38,754 bases of DNA from Scedosporium boydii (taxonomy: Eukaryota; Ascomycota; Sordariomycetes; Microascales; Microascaceae): positions 1-38,754 of the forward strand of contig NJFT01000309.1 in the NCBI GenBank assembly GCA_002221725.1, in the 5' to 3' direction. The position numbers were made by a program, and so were the translations under genes. A model generated the notes under the pieces. The model saw only the letters and a program-made list of their open reading frames with translations, ran no database searches and was not told the origin of the DNA. This document shows positions 1-10,855 of this stretch, piece after piece. The first letter of the stretch is position 1; each line of letters begins with the position of its first letter.

Positions 1-382
1 TATGAAGAAGAATAGATGTGAAATGGGGAAGAAATGTAAAGTTGAAGTTGGATGGGATGAAATGGCGGTGTGGTTTTTTGGGGGGGCGGAATGGGGGGGC
101 GGGCGGAAAGTGGGGTCGTCAACTTATCAGAAATCGAAAACGTATCGACGTGTAGTAAACGCGCGCACGCAATGGGCGTGGAGGATATATTAGAATGTGC
201 TAGTGACAGCATATCCCGCCTGACTCGGTACTATTTAGGCTGTTTGATCAATCGTGGCTGGTGTTGCGCTCCAACTCTCTTCAGAGGGAAGTTTTAATTT
301 ATGCTGATCATCCGAAGGAGGATGGCTTTGCTGTCCTGAACTTCATTGCCAGCATCCCGACAGAAGCCATAATAGTCATCAA
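1..382. other. Left-edge intergenic sequence
   Basis: No coding region could be supported here. Positions 76-106 are rich in G runs. The stretch precedes the UstYa-like gene and presumably holds its promoter and 5' leader. I see no clear TATA box. Confidence 0.4.
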
Positions 383-1391
383 ATGTCATCGGTATATACG
401 GCAATTCCACCGGACGAAGATGGCCGGGCCACCTCTCGCCAGAGAAGACCAATATCTCTTTGGAGTATTTGGATCACAGGGGTAGCACTCACAGTTGCTG
501 TGCTGACAATATCTTCTTTCATCGTTGGCATGGTCATCGACCAGAATGAGTCCGATCTGCTCAGCACATCAGCTTCGACCCCTTCAGCAAATGGCCTTCT
601 ACCTCCACAGGCATTTCTTCCCGAGAGTATGGTTAGAGCAACGCCCTCCAAAAGTGGCCAATTGGCACTGACGGTTATCTCTAGTACCGATGAAAAGGGT
701 CGCTTTTGAATTCCCCACTGCATATGAAGATACTGGTCCGGAAGGGGATCAACTTTGGAATGATCTCATGCCAGGTAGCAGCCGATCTCCCGCCCAATGA
801 TAGGCTTGCGCCGCTCGCAATATAATGGCCATTGACAAATTTATGTTTTCCTTGAAGATGGCTCGGGGTTTGTCCGAGTCCCGAATCCGAGACGATTTGA
901 CATGCCAATTAGCGAGCCCCTCGCGAACGACCCCGAGCAAGCAGAAGTCTATTCTCTGTCTGTTACTCATCAACTACATTGCCTGGTATGTCCGAACTCA
1001 CCAACACTGAACCTGAGCACAAACTGATCTTTCTTAGGCCGTTTTGCGCGATGTCATCATCAAGTACGAGAAGCGTGACAAGTCTCGCTTTGCGGGGAAC
1101 GGGCATGAATATCACTGCTTAGATGTAAGTATGCCTCAACTAATGAGATCGTACCTGAGGAGCCTTTGGTTCGTTCTAACTCCCGGTGAGTAGTACGTTA
1201 GGCAGGCTATTCTCTGTGCTGGGGACACGACACTGGATTACGCCGATGATCAAACAGTCGGGCCAGATGGGCAGATCACAAGATACGGATTCACGGGGGC
1301 AAAGTCAATACATCAGTGCAGGGATTGGGATGCCATTAAAGCCTTTGCAGAAGAGAATAAATCGGGGGATAGGACCGGTATTCTTATTTGA
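383..1391 (+). CDS. UstYa-family (DUF3328) oxidase-like membrane protein
   Basis: Five predicted exons: 383-626, 685-774, 858-985, 1038-1124 and 1194-1391, giving 248 aa. All four introns (52-83 nt) have GT..AG ends; the third has donor GTATGT and the fourth GTAAGT. The protein has a short basic N-terminus, one membrane helix at about residues 26-51, then a lumenal domain with both family signatures: HQLHC at 149-153 and HEYHC at 177-181, the latter followed by LDYVRQ. The first signature ends exactly at the exon 3/4 junction, which supports the splicing. Known family members act in ustiloxin- and cyclochlorotine-type pathways, catalysing oxidative cyclisation or hydroxylation of peptides, with the paired HxxHC motifs essential. 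Length matches the family's usual 220-280 aa. No peptide precursor or NRPS is seen nearby, so the substrate is unknown. The start is the first ATG giving the membrane helix. It is convergent with the cupredoxin gene. Confidence 0.85.
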
Positions 1392-1951
1392 CTTATTTAT
1401 AGCTATCCTCATTTTCGGCTTTGAACTTTCAAGTCTCGGTCGTGTCGCTAGCCCACCCTGACGTCCCTGGAGGATATCGCCTGGAATCCGAGACTAAGGG
1501 TAGACGTATGCGAAGAGACCTCTGTATCTGGCTTCTTCCGCGCGGTAGTACTTTATATCGGTCGTCGGGCGGTTTGCTACCAAAAGTGGCGTTATATCAA
1601 CCATTCAATTTGCTCAACAGCCCAGGTTTAGAGGACTCGATGCTGACTAGGCTAGCTTGCATGTTATCTCCCGGCGGCCTCGTCATAAAACAGGTACAAG
1701 CAGAATCAAAAGGTTGGAGTGAGAAACCCCAAATTTCACATAGCGAAAGATGTCGAATACATTTCACCTAAAATCAACGGGTCAAATGTTTCGGACAAGA
1801 AGACACCGGGGGGAATCCTCTTCTATGTCATTGATATTCTACTCCATCCGGCTAAAGGGACACCATCATAAAACGTACAGTATGTATTTCCCCATAAGGC
1901 AGGAAGTTATCCCTCGGTTGTCCTTCGACGAGATCCTATTGCATATTCCAC
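1392..1951. other. Convergent intergenic region
   Basis: This holds the 3' flanks of the UstYa-like and cupredoxin genes. Short open frames are present on +, but none has a recognisable domain, and no splice-linked extension was found. Confidence 0.4.
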
Positions 1952-2680
1952 CTACGTCACAGTGGCGTTCCCTACTGGTGGCGCGCCTCCGGGGGGGCCT
2001 TCCTCCTCTGCAGCGGGAATGAATGCTGCGGATGCCAACGGGATCTGACCAACCACGCCACCAGCAACTGTCGTTCCGTCAATATTCGCAGGAGCACCAG
2101 CTGCCAGCCTGGAGTAGCTGACGAGCTGGTCGGTACTCAAACTGCGTCGAGACAAAATTTTGTTAGTTTCCGGAAGACGATCTTGGCGGGGAGAAGTGGC
2201 TGAGCCTCTTACGGATTAACAATCATGACCTGGCCCGTCTGGCAATGAGGTCCAGTAGCGCAGTAGAGAAACATAGTCGCGGCGCTCGTGACGGGCATGT
2301 TGAAAACACCGACGGTCTGCTGGCCCGCCACGAAAGGGATGTGGCCGCTGTGAATCGCTCCGGGAACAGTGGCTTGTAGAGGTTGACAGGGAGCGTTGGC
2401 GGCGCTCTGCGTCACGGTGTGGTTGCCGGAGCTGAACTGGAACTGGATGATATCGCCGGGCGCCGCGGACACGATGTTGGGGATGAATGTGTCTTGGGGA
2501 CCACCGACTACTACTGGGATGACACGGGCAAGCCTGACTGTTGATAGAACTGCGCATGGAGGTTAGAGGGCTACCCAATATTACCGAGGCTAGAGACTTA
2601 CTCGGTATGCCACCAATAGCAATGAAAGGTGCCGCCTCGGCCGTGATGGCGAGGAGAATGGAAGCAAGTGTAATCCGCAT
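1952..2680 (-). CDS. Secreted cupredoxin-fold (blue-copper-like) protein
   Basis: Three exons on the minus strand, 2680-2602, 2549-2213 and 2141-1952, encode 201 aa. Introns are 52 nt (donor GTAAGT) and 71 nt (donor GTAAGA), both ending CGCAG. Residues 1-17 form a signal peptide ending at AEA-A. The mature part is a single small cupredoxin domain. The likely type 1 copper ligands are H70 (in GNHTVTQS), C123, H128 and M135 (C-x4-H-x6-M). C81 and C129 are placed like the usual disulfide. Many fungi secrete such proteins, often annotated as extracellular serine-rich or plastocyanin-like. They probably carry electrons or bind copper at the cell surface, but few have been characterised. The C-terminus is Gly/Pro/Glu-rich and lacks the hydrophobic tail needed for a GPI anchor, so I predict a soluble protein. 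The terminal NP-LSTDQ junction joins exons 2 and 3 in frame. Confidence 0.85.
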
Positions 2681-4550
2681 TGTGTGACCAATGCGACCAA
2701 AGATTATACTATGAAATACTTCGATGCAGTCGACGGGAAGTTAGGGGACGGTAAAAAGAGTGACCTAGTAAAACGAGCCCTGCTCAATGATAAAACTGAT
2801 GTAATGACAGTGGATATGTCAAAGAAATAGAATAGAAGGGACGCTGGTCTACAGCTCTGGATTAGTGCGCTCGCGGAGGGCTAATCAAAAGAAACGAAAT
2901 ATTAAAAAGAAGAAGCGAAAAAAGATGAGAAAAGAAGGAACGGAATGTGCCTCCCCGGAGCCGAGATAATGTATTTTTGTTTGTCGAGCGCCAGGACGGA
3001 TTACCAACTCAAACTGCGGACATTCTCCTTCTTCTTCACTGCGAATCTCCGTATCATCGGAAAGGTGGGGTTCGCCTCCGACTTGCAGTGAAGGTGAGGC
3101 CCCACCCGGATCCAGGCCAGTTCAGTACGATCTCGATACCTTCATAAAGGTGGTTCTACTGATGGATTTCCCGGTCGAAGGCGTGTCACCGAGCATCAGC
3201 AGTCCCGCATCAAGGATGAGACTCGAGACTCCGATTGTGGACCTCCCTTCTTCTTTCTCTTCGGTAACAGCTGCCACTCGCGAGCGGCAGACCAGGCTCA
3301 AGCGAGTAATCGGGATCATTCCGATCTTGGCAGATCTTGATGTGACGGTTTGAGACGGCAACGTGGGCCAGGTGGGTCATCCTGTCCTTGGGACGGGCGT
3401 CAGTGGCGGGCCCCTTGGTAATCCCAACCGAGCAGCGGCATGGTGGGGGGCCACATTCAGTGCCTGGCATTGTGGATAAAATAGATGTCTGCACTGCCCC
3501 TTGTTTCGAAGGACCTGGGACACTTCTGCGGAATCTCGATGACGTACCTCTTCAGAGCCACGGAGCAACGGTGCTCGAGAGACTCTTGGGAGGTGACTAC
3601 TTCGTAGGCGAGGCCCGATTGATACACCGGCAGTGGGCCAGTTACATCGACTGTGCTTTTTGGGAAGAAGGTGGTACTTTCACATCAATGCACAGGGAAT
3701 TCCAGGATTGAGGGAAGTTCGAGAACAAGCAAGAAACATCTTCACCCATTTTTCATCTGTTATTGACGAGACGTTGAGAGTCTGAACATCGAAGACCGCA
3801 ACACTTCTAGCGCAACACCTCCCAGATATTTTGGCGACATTATTTTGACAGATGCATCTGCCACAAGATGCATTGATAAGCAAATACTTCGGCCTCATGA
3901 GTCAAGACAACCAATACTCAAAAGTTGTCGCGAATGGAAACAACGATGGTGCGGACAATTCGTTCTTGGCGTTGCGGGATCAGGCCATGCCTCCTCCATA
4001 ATCCAGACGTTTCTTGTGTCGGTTTCAAGTTGGGTGGAGCCCAAATCGCTGAATCGCAGCGAATCCGGGGTAAATAGTGGGCGTGTTCCAGGTCGGCCAC
4101 AATGTCGCGCCCGACGGTGTTTCATGTGGTGAGCAAAAACGGTTGAATTCGCCTCATCGGATTTCCCTGTCACCCTCGAGAAGATCGCCCGATGACGAGT
4201 CCCAGGGAACTGCAGCATGGATGTTGCCCAGAATATCAGGGATCGCATTTGATCTTATCAACCACATCAGGGAAAAAGCGGAACCAAATACAGACTGACA
4301 GAGATTGCTCGTTGCGGACGCCAAACGACCTGCCAGAAAAGGAGAAATTATCCTTCTTGGGGCACGATCCGCCCTACGAAGTAGAGCCTGGACAATGCGT
4401 CCGCTTGGTCAGGGCTTTTGACCACAACAAATTGACTCACGCCCGTTTTCGACCGACCGACCAAGCCCGACTCTCGGAGGGGATGTTGGATTCAACAACG
4501 CGGACCGAGGGGATTTCGCACCGGGATTTACACGTCTCTAATTTCCCAAA
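2681..4550. other. Gene-free stretch, no supported coding region
   Basis: About 1.9 kb with many short open frames on both strands, the longest about 170 codons, and none recognised. A minus-strand frame around 3390-3630 stays open for about 55 codons, but I could not connect it to other exons by good splice sites. The stretch includes the cupredoxin promoter at its left. No transposon terminal repeats or RIP-like AT collapse is obvious by eye. Confidence 0.4.
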
Positions 4551-4554
4551 CATT

Positions 4555-4670
4555 CAAGAAAGAGAGTACTTAAGAGGGAAAGGGAGGAGAAAAAGAGGAG
4601 AGAGTAAAAAAAGAAAAGAAAAGAGAGGAAAAAAAATAAAGAGCAAAATAGAAGAGAAAGTGGAAAAAAT
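4555..4670. repeat. Homopurine-rich tract beside the tRNA
   Basis: More than 100 nt are almost entirely A/G on the plus strand (C/T on minus), with only a few interruptions. It is low-complexity sequence next to the 3' side of the tRNA-Lys gene. Its minus-strand T runs may help terminate RNA polymerase III. Confidence 0.7.
4664..4669 (-). terminator. Probable Pol III terminator of tRNA-Lys
   Basis: Six T residues on the minus strand lie about 40 nt beyond the tRNA 3' end. This is the first run of at least four T after the gene, so it is the likely RNA polymerase III stop. Confidence 0.55.
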
Positions 4671-4709
4671 TATTCGGATGTGCCTTCTTAGAAGGCGCAT
4701 TGGGATTTG

Positions 4710-4782
4710 AGCCCAATGCGGGGGTCGAACCCGCAGCCTTGAGATTAAGAGTCTCACGCTCTACCGATTGAGCTAACCGGGC
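4710..4782 (-). tRNA. tRNA-Lys (anticodon CTT)
   Basis: The minus strand folds into a complete 73-nt cloverleaf. The acceptor arm is GCCCGGT paired with ATTGGGC (including two G-U pairs), with T as discriminator base. The D-arm region TAGCTCAATCGGTAGAGC carries the A box. The anticodon loop is CTCTTAA, giving anticodon CTT, which reads AAG lysine codons. The T arm GCGGG-TTCGACC-CCCGC carries the B box. No intron is present and CCA is not encoded, as expected for a eukaryotic nuclear tRNA gene. Confidence 0.96.
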
Positions 4783-5033
4783 AGGTTATTGATTGTTGAC
4801 AACAACTTGTCCGATCATTTCCTAAAAGACTACGTTTTATTACTAGCTTACTAATCACGACAGAGTCCAGTGACCCTCGTGCACTGTGATGACGAAAACC
4901 CACTATTTCCACGACGATGGGCAAGGGCCTTGACCAGGTAGCCACTCTCCTGATGTGTCGATATCAATAATCTCACCTTGCAATCCAACAAGTTTGATCA
5001 AATAATATTGTTCCTTTTCCCCTTAAACCTGAA

Positions 5034-6149
5034 ATGTCAATCGTTCAGCTCTCCCCGGAGATTCTAGTGATAATTTTCGATTACCTGGGCCCCGACTTCT
5101 TCCACCAGGATATCCGTCGTCTGACCTTGTACAAACAATGGTACCAGACGGCTTGGCAAGTCTTTGTCCGCAAGGTCCCTGTTTCGGCCAGGTCTTTAGG
5201 ACAACTTCTGGACTCGCCACGCCGGACCGACATTCTTGAGAGCTTCTCCAAGTTTACAAACGAGCTGGATATAAATCTCCATGGCTTCGAAGATTGGGAG
5301 TCAGCGAGGCAACCACGTTATGATGTCCTCCACGTGAACAAAAGTGCCACATCGCTCGTTGCGACCAGTGAAAGATATTTCAAGATGGAGCTTGTCGACG
5401 CATGGACGACACAACTAAACCGCTCTATCGACACTGTGGCAACAGCGATGCAGACGTCAAGAAAGTTGCGTTCCGTGAAAATCACGGCAAAGATTGAAGT
5501 CAGCCCTTTGGTTCCCAAGAGAATTCGCCCCTACCTAGAGAGTGGTCCATTGGTGAAACTGATCTCACTACGACACTTGACCTCGTTGGAAATCGACCTG
5601 GCAGGTACTGAGATAATAGGCAGGAAGGATGTACCTCTTGACGCGCACATCTGTTGCGCGATCCGCTCCTTGCTTCCCACACTCCATCGCCTCCGCTGTC
5701 GCCTCTCTCATGTATGCGAGAAGTTGCTGGACCTCCCACCGGACGTTACCGCCCCCTCGCTCAAGGACGTGATAGTGAACTTGAACCTAACCAAGTTTGA
5801 AGATGATCGTCTTGTTTTCTCCAACTCGGAGCGGTGTCATTACGACTCTACTTCTGAACTGGCACCTGAGAGGGCCATGGAGATCCAAGCGACGAACCTC
5901 GCGAACCAGCTCAAGGATCCTAACATGGTCAGGGTTATCTACAGAAGCAACGTGTACCACAACACCGTGGCCATTGACGTCTTGACGGGAAGACGAATGG
6001 TGCTCCCGCCGTTCCTTCCCTGGGATGTCCAAGGTGCTTTGACGACCGATCTTTTTCAAGCTGGGCAACACTGGCTGGCGCAACTTACAGATAACTTCCA
6101 GACAGGAACCGACTTTTGGGACCACAGCTACGACGACTTCTTTGAGTGA
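5034..6149 (+). CDS. F-box domain protein
   Basis: A single-exon gene of 371 aa. Residues about 4-45 form an F-box-like helix set, beginning with LSPEILVIIFDYLG and followed by an RRLTL..QWY segment. This pattern is common in fungal F-box proteins. The rest (about 50-371) has no obvious leucine-rich or WD repeats, although LRSVKI and LTSLEIDL segments hint at degenerate LRR-like helices. F-box proteins bind Skp1 in SCF ubiquitin ligases and recruit substrates; the target here cannot be inferred. The start is the first ATG and puts the F-box at the extreme N-terminus, which is typical. No intron was needed. Confidence 0.75.
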   Translation: MSIVQLSPEILVIIFDYLGPDFFHQDIRRLTLYKQWYQTAWQVFVRKVPVSARSLGQLLDSPRRTDILESFSKFTNELDINLHGFEDWESARQPRYDVLHVNKSATSLVATSERYFKMELVDAWTTQLNRSIDTVATAMQTSRKLRSVKITAKIEVSPLVPKRIRPYLESGPLVKLISLRHLTSLEIDLAGTEIIGRKDVPLDAHICCAIRSLLPTLHRLRCRLSHVCEKLLDLPPDVTAPSLKDVIVNLNLTKFEDDRLVFSNSERCHYDSTSELAPERAMEIQATNLANQLKDPNMVRVIYRSNVYHNTVAIDVLTGRRMVLPPFLPWDVQGALTTDLFQAGQHWLAQLTDNFQTGTDFWDHSYDDFFE

Positions 6150-6658
6150 TTTAATAGCTCTATCGGCTCCTAATGTGTCGTCGACTATCGATCTTAGTCC
6201 CCTTTTGGAATGGATCTTTCAGACAAACTGATAACCTGGTCAACTATCTCGTCCAGATGAAGACGGACAACACTCATAAACATATACACTGATGTGATAT
6301 TTGTGAGTCGTTACGGCTGAGAAGAGTGACGCGGACGGATCGCCCTTTTGTCAAATGACACTTCGACAGAAGAAGAGGGGTGGAAGTGGGTGAAGCAGGC
6401 CGCCTCGGGTGGTTGGAACCTGGGAGGAAACGCCATTTGCACTGGGTACCGTCTAACGTTATCGGGCTTAAGGGCTTTGCTGACACAAGCTCACTTAACT
6501 CCGGTCGGAGATAGAAGATCAACAGTAGCATCCTTTCTTTACTGAGATTCCCCTCACATATTATGTGCCTCATCTATAATAACCACCTACATTATCCAAT
6601 TATTGCCTTTCTCGTATACCTTCCTCTCCTGCCCCGGTACTTTCTTATAGTCGTCAAT
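6150..6658. promoter_or_regulatory. Tandem intergenic region upstream of the hydrolase
   Basis: The region carries the F-box 3' flank and the hydrolase promoter. The segment 6573-6600 is AT-rich, including TCTATAATAACC, and a pyrimidine-rich stretch follows just before the hydrolase ATG. No specific factor site can be named with confidence. Confidence 0.35.
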
Positions 6659-7411
6659 ATGTCTGTACAGGCCTGCTGCCTGAAGGGGTTCGCTTGGAAT
6701 GGCACCCCAACTGGTCGTGTTGAACAACTAACGGACCGGAACCAAGCCTACGTGACCGGAAACAATCCTGATATCGGCATCCTCGTGGTTCATGATCTCT
6801 TCGGTTGGACGTTCCCCAACATCCGACTACTAGCCGACCACCTCGCCAACGAGGTCGGCGCCACTGTCTACGTGCCAGACTTCTTCGGCGGCGAAGTCCT
6901 TCCCTTTAACGACATCCTAGAAGAGAAATTCGCACACCTGAATATTCCCGCCTTTATCAAACGCAACTCGCGAGAGGCGCGCGAACCCGAAGTTTTCGCC
7001 TGCGCCCGGGCTCTGCGCTCTAAGTACGCCAAAGTCGGCGCGGTCGGCTACTGCTATGGCGCCTGGGCGGTTTTCCGGCTCGCGGCTGCGGAGCACCAAC
7101 CTCCGATTGTGGACTGTGTCTCAGCAGGTCATCCAAGCCTATTAGTTAAGGAGGATATCGATGGGGTCCGCGGGTCCGCGGTGCCCGTTCAAATTCTGGC
7201 GCCGGAAATCGATCCTGTGTACACAGCCGAGCTGAAGCTACATACGTTTGAGACTCTCCAAAAGAATGGGGTTCCATTTGAATATCAACATTTCCCAGGC
7301 GTCGCGCATGCTTGCCTCGTCCGAGGCGACGAACGGAAACCTGGAGAGAGGGAAGCGATGGCCAAGGGGAAGACTGTCTTGGTCTCCTGGTTCAAGTTGA
7401 ATTTGTCTTAA
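6659..7411 (+). CDS. Dienelactone hydrolase family protein
   Basis: A single-exon gene of 250 aa with an alpha/beta-hydrolase fold. The catalytic triad is visible: nucleophile C132 in GYCYG, D185 in PEIDPVY, and H217 in FPGVAHA. This is the Cys-Asp-His arrangement of the dienelactone hydrolase family. The VVHDLFGW segment near 43-50 is the usual oxyanion-side strand and turn. Bacterial members hydrolyse dienelactone in chlorocatechol breakdown. Fungal homologues are generally soluble hydrolases with undefined substrates, so a specific reaction is not claimed. I chose the ATG at 6659 over an upstream in-frame ATG at 6563: it starts the MSVQACC N-terminus typical of the family, and the upstream extension is an unrelated hydrophobic leader-like string. 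Confidence 0.88.
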   Translation: MSVQACCLKGFAWNGTPTGRVEQLTDRNQAYVTGNNPDIGILVVHDLFGWTFPNIRLLADHLANEVGATVYVPDFFGGEVLPFNDILEEKFAHLNIPAFIKRNSREAREPEVFACARALRSKYAKVGAVGYCYGAWAVFRLAAAEHQPPIVDCVSAGHPSLLVKEDIDGVRGSAVPVQILAPEIDPVYTAELKLHTFETLQKNGVPFEYQHFPGVAHACLVRGDERKPGEREAMAKGKTVLVSWFKLNLS

Positions 7412-7828
7412 TTCAAGCAGGTAGCAAATTGCTAACGAAACTTCGAATCCTACTCCTGACTACCTAACCCGTTAAAGTGCACTCGCTTCTGACCCGTCTC
7501 GCCCCGAATCACAAGGCTTATTGTTCCTTTGCTTCGGTAACACTTTCTGGTTAGAGGCATCCTTCTCCCGCCTAGACAACAAGCAATATGGATAGAGAAG
7601 AACAGCGACGCGCCTCGAATGGCAAAGGGTCTCCCAGAATCGATTAAGGGAGGATATCAGGTGGGAAAAAAGTTACTATAAGAGTTCCACAATACAATTT
7701 ACGTCGATCGCGTCCTGTCGGGTGTGCAATACTTTCTTCATAGATTTTTCGTTCCTAATTTTGAATCTACTTATCCTGTATTCGCTTCACGAAACCACCG
7801 TGTCGACCTGGCTAGGTGCGATAGTTGA
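7412..7828. other. Convergent intergenic region
   Basis: This is the 3' flank of the hydrolase on + and of the methyltransferase on -. No gene is seen. It contains AT-rich stretches suited to 3' end formation. Confidence 0.4.
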
Positions 7829-9575
7829 TCACTCAGGCTTCCGGCCCCATATAACCTTCTGCCGGTAGTATGGATGGAGTTTGCCTTGGCGTGCCTCACG
7901 CCTGAAGTGGGCAAGGTAGACCTGGATTTCGTCCTTCGACCAGCCCAACGTGTTGGCAATGAACAATACGTAGCCCTCAGTATCCGCCTCCATTACCATC
8001 TGGGCGAGCTGGCCCAGCTCTTTCAACTTCGGGTCCTTGGGCCAGGTCCCAACGGGGAGCTATCCGCAGCATATCGGTTAGGGGTCGCAAGTCCGCTTGA
8101 CGCTTTATCCACCAATTGATTGGTCGTGGGTCTCTCACCTTAAATTCAAACTCCTGGATGTCGACGAAGCCTGCCTCTTCCATGTTCTTTCGCTGTAAAT
8201 CTTCTCTTACGACGGTAAACGGCCTTCCGGTTTTCTTCTGGCCCTCGGCGAAAATCTTCCCCCACTGACCAAAAGCGGTGTGGTCCGTGACTGTGTCGTC
8301 GTCGCTTTCCAATTTGCACTCGGGCTCGAGACTTTCAACCCAGCCTCCCGGCCGGCATGCTTTGTAGGCCTCTGCCAATAGCTGCGACCAGTCGGGGATG
8401 CTTCCGATGAGCCAGCGCATGTGGATGTAGTCGAAGGAGTTAGGCGCAAAGGTCCAGGGAAGAGTGCAGTCCTCTATTTCGCTGGAAAGGGGGGAAGGGA
8501 CAAGCACCCAGTTAGTACCGATCAGTGACTCGGTAACGGCTATTGAAGTGTATTTGGAATTCGTCTAGATGGGCGCTCACATACAATTTGAGATTAGGAG
8601 GGACCCAGCCAGGCTGAATTGGGGAGATATCTGTTCCGATAACTTCGGCCTCTGGGAACTCGTCGGCAAAGTCGCTAGATAGATGGGTTGTTAGATAGTC
8701 CCAAGAGACCTCAGATGGGCAGTAAAAGGCACGCACATGGCCCAGAGACCTGTAAAACCCGGGTATTAGATCATGGAAATAGCGGGGGATACACACGGGA
8801 CGCATCATCAAACCATCGTACCGGTTCCAGTTCCCACGTCAAGGGCTTTCTGTGTTCATCAAGGGTTAGTCAGAGGGTTAATGCGTCAACGGTGGTGCCA
8901 GTCTGTAAGCAGGTGTAACTGAGCGATCGAGAAGTATTCTTACGCGAATTTTACTCTTTTCCAGGGGTGCTTGGTATAGTTTCCCATCACATGCAAGAGT
9001 CATCGCGTGGTGGCTAGCCATCGACCGTTAGAAACCACTCTTTTCCTGATCCAATGCCGAAAAGAGGGCGCGGTTGGCACTAGGTTGGATCGGAGCATCA
9101 CAGCGTTGACGTACTTGATATCCATCGACTCACTCTGTCTTTCATCGTTCGCTCCCCTTAGAAACGAGGCACTTTAGCCATAGCTATCCAACGAAGTCCG
9201 TTTCAATCAGCGCCCAATTAGGGCCTGTCACAGTCTTACCAGTATTCCGCATTGCCCACCTCACTATGATACCTCCGGCCGTGCAGTGTGCGATATTTAA
9301 GAATACTAGAGGAGATGGAAGCAGTCGATGACGGACCAAGAGTTCCAACAGCCGACTCGGCATCGTCGTCGTCATCATCACCCTATGTAAACGGCCAGTT
9401 AGCCAGGGAAGTTGCAAGGAGGGCGGATGAAATGCCATGGGTCCCGACGGACCAGCGCTGTCTCAACCCAATGCTGAGGCGGAAGAATCCCTGCAGCCTC
9501 CTCTTCTGGCGTCGGAGAAGCGGGGGACTTTCGGCGCGGGCTGCTGGCTTTTTCGGCAGCATTGTTGTCGGCCAT
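7829..9575 (-). CDS. LaeA-like SAM-dependent methyltransferase
   Basis: Nine predicted minus-strand exons: 9575-9468, 9382-9240, 9156-9115, 9013-8944, 8849-8822, 8749-8737, 8674-8585, 8481-8139 and 8059-7829. They give 355 aa. Splicing restores one continuous class I methyltransferase from frames that otherwise look broken. Motif I, LDVGTGTG, lies at about 124-131, and the acidic loop [11 protein letters not shown] at about 146-156. The PNLKFEIEDC strand crosses an intron, RPGGW follows, and the C-terminus ends with [13 protein letters not shown]. This is the architecture of the fungal LaeA-like (TAM-domain) group. LaeA itself is a nuclear regulator of secondary metabolism; paralogues like this one are numerous and mostly uncharacterised. 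The N-terminus is charged and disordered ([14 protein letters not shown]). Exon 6 is only 13 nt. The first donor (GTTGAG) is weak, and a donor a few codons downstream is possible. Confidence 0.85.
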
Positions 9576-10855
9576 CTTGCTCAGAGTCGGGATTGATATC
9601 AGTGCCGGAGGAAAGAGGCAGCTTACCACCAAAGTGGACTTTTCCTGGGTAGAGGCACGAGAGGGAAAGGCCGAGAATTATACCTGAATCTCGAAGCAGA
9701 GAGAGGGGCTTCCTCAGACCATTGTTAGTAGTTTGGTAAATTCGGGACGGACCGTCACTCCACTCGGGGCTGCTCAGACCCTTTCCGCGACCTGCAGTGC
9801 AACACTGGACTGTTGGTCGTGCTGAATATCTCCACATTTTCCTAGCAGAAAAGAGACATGTCAGAACGTTGTGCGCCAAGACAGATCGCCGTTGGAGCCA
9901 ACGAATGGGCTTCTGGTTTGTGGTGCATACATCTCTTGCCTGCTGTCTCCAATTCAGGGCATAGTTCCGTGGTCCAACGGCTTCCTGAGCGGTCTCCATC
10001 TACGGCGCAATAGCCAATGCCCATGTGTCCGTATTCAGCTCCTCGTACTTGCAGTATGGTCTTTTGCATGCGGTTCTTCCGCTTACGAAGGAGTCGATTA
10101 CTATCACAAATAGCGGGTCCCTGGCTCTGGAGTCTTCATCAAATGTCAGCAGTCTTACCACTCTAACACATCAGTGAGAGTATTGGAGCCTGGGTAGCAA
10201 CAGGGTATTTGCAATGTGGGCCAACATCAACTGCTTTTTCTCAAGTAATGCCTCAAAGTGTCCACTGCATCCTACAAATCCTTCTAACAAGTAGAAAATG
10301 ACCTGTAACATGCCAACACAGGGAGACGATATTGCAGATGAAAAATGGGCTTATAATCCCACTTTATTCATACTACTTTCCTAATTCACCGCGGCCATTC
10401 CTGGGAAATACATCGTACACGTCATGATTGCTTGCGAGAGCAGCTGCGGCAGGTTTACGTTAGAGAGTTGTGATCCCCGCTGTTTAAATCGGCGTTGTTA
10501 CCGACGAAGGCATTCGATATTGCTCCAACAAGGGGCTCGGATAAATATATTGACTTCACTTCCACAGAATCTATGCATATATGCGTATTAGGCGATGTTT
10601 ATGTGCTCGGCGCTCGCTATGTTGTCGACCCTTCCTCCTCTTTCAGCAACTGAGACAGATGCCGTGCCGTAATGTCGCGAATCTCAGTGAAACTAAAGAA
10701 GTTTGTGTAACACCAGACCAGTTCATTCACATCGTATATGTATCACAGACCCCCGCTTCGACTCTCTTCAGTATGATTGCATTGGCCGTTTGATTCCACT
10801 GCGCGTGCTACAGCGTGTACTCCGAACCTCTCTCGCAACTCTTGCTTCCCCCGAC
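9576..10855. promoter_or_regulatory. Divergent promoter region, methyltransferase / M3 peptidase
   Basis: About 1.3 kb lies between two divergently transcribed genes. Short open frames here have no recognisable content. An AT-rich ATAAATATAT element at 10541-10550 could be a TATA-like element for the peptidase gene. The last 150 nt are open in frame with the peptidase (see findings). Confidence 0.4.

Noticed and set aside
683..709. Premature stop in the UstYa-like gene after TDEKGRF
   Set aside because: A 58-nt intron (627-684) with branch CACTGAC moves reading into the frame encoding VAFEFPTAYED, restoring the protein.
3388..3711. 107-codon plus-strand frame and overlapping minus-strand frames
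   Set aside because: No family resemblance, splice chain or signal peptide was found, so there is too little to support a gene.
7977..8026. Apparent frameshift between two methyltransferase frames
   Set aside because: A 79-nt intron (donor GTGAGA at 8138, branch CTAAC, acceptor ATAG at 8060) joins EFEFK to [11 protein letters not shown] in frame, so no frameshift is needed.
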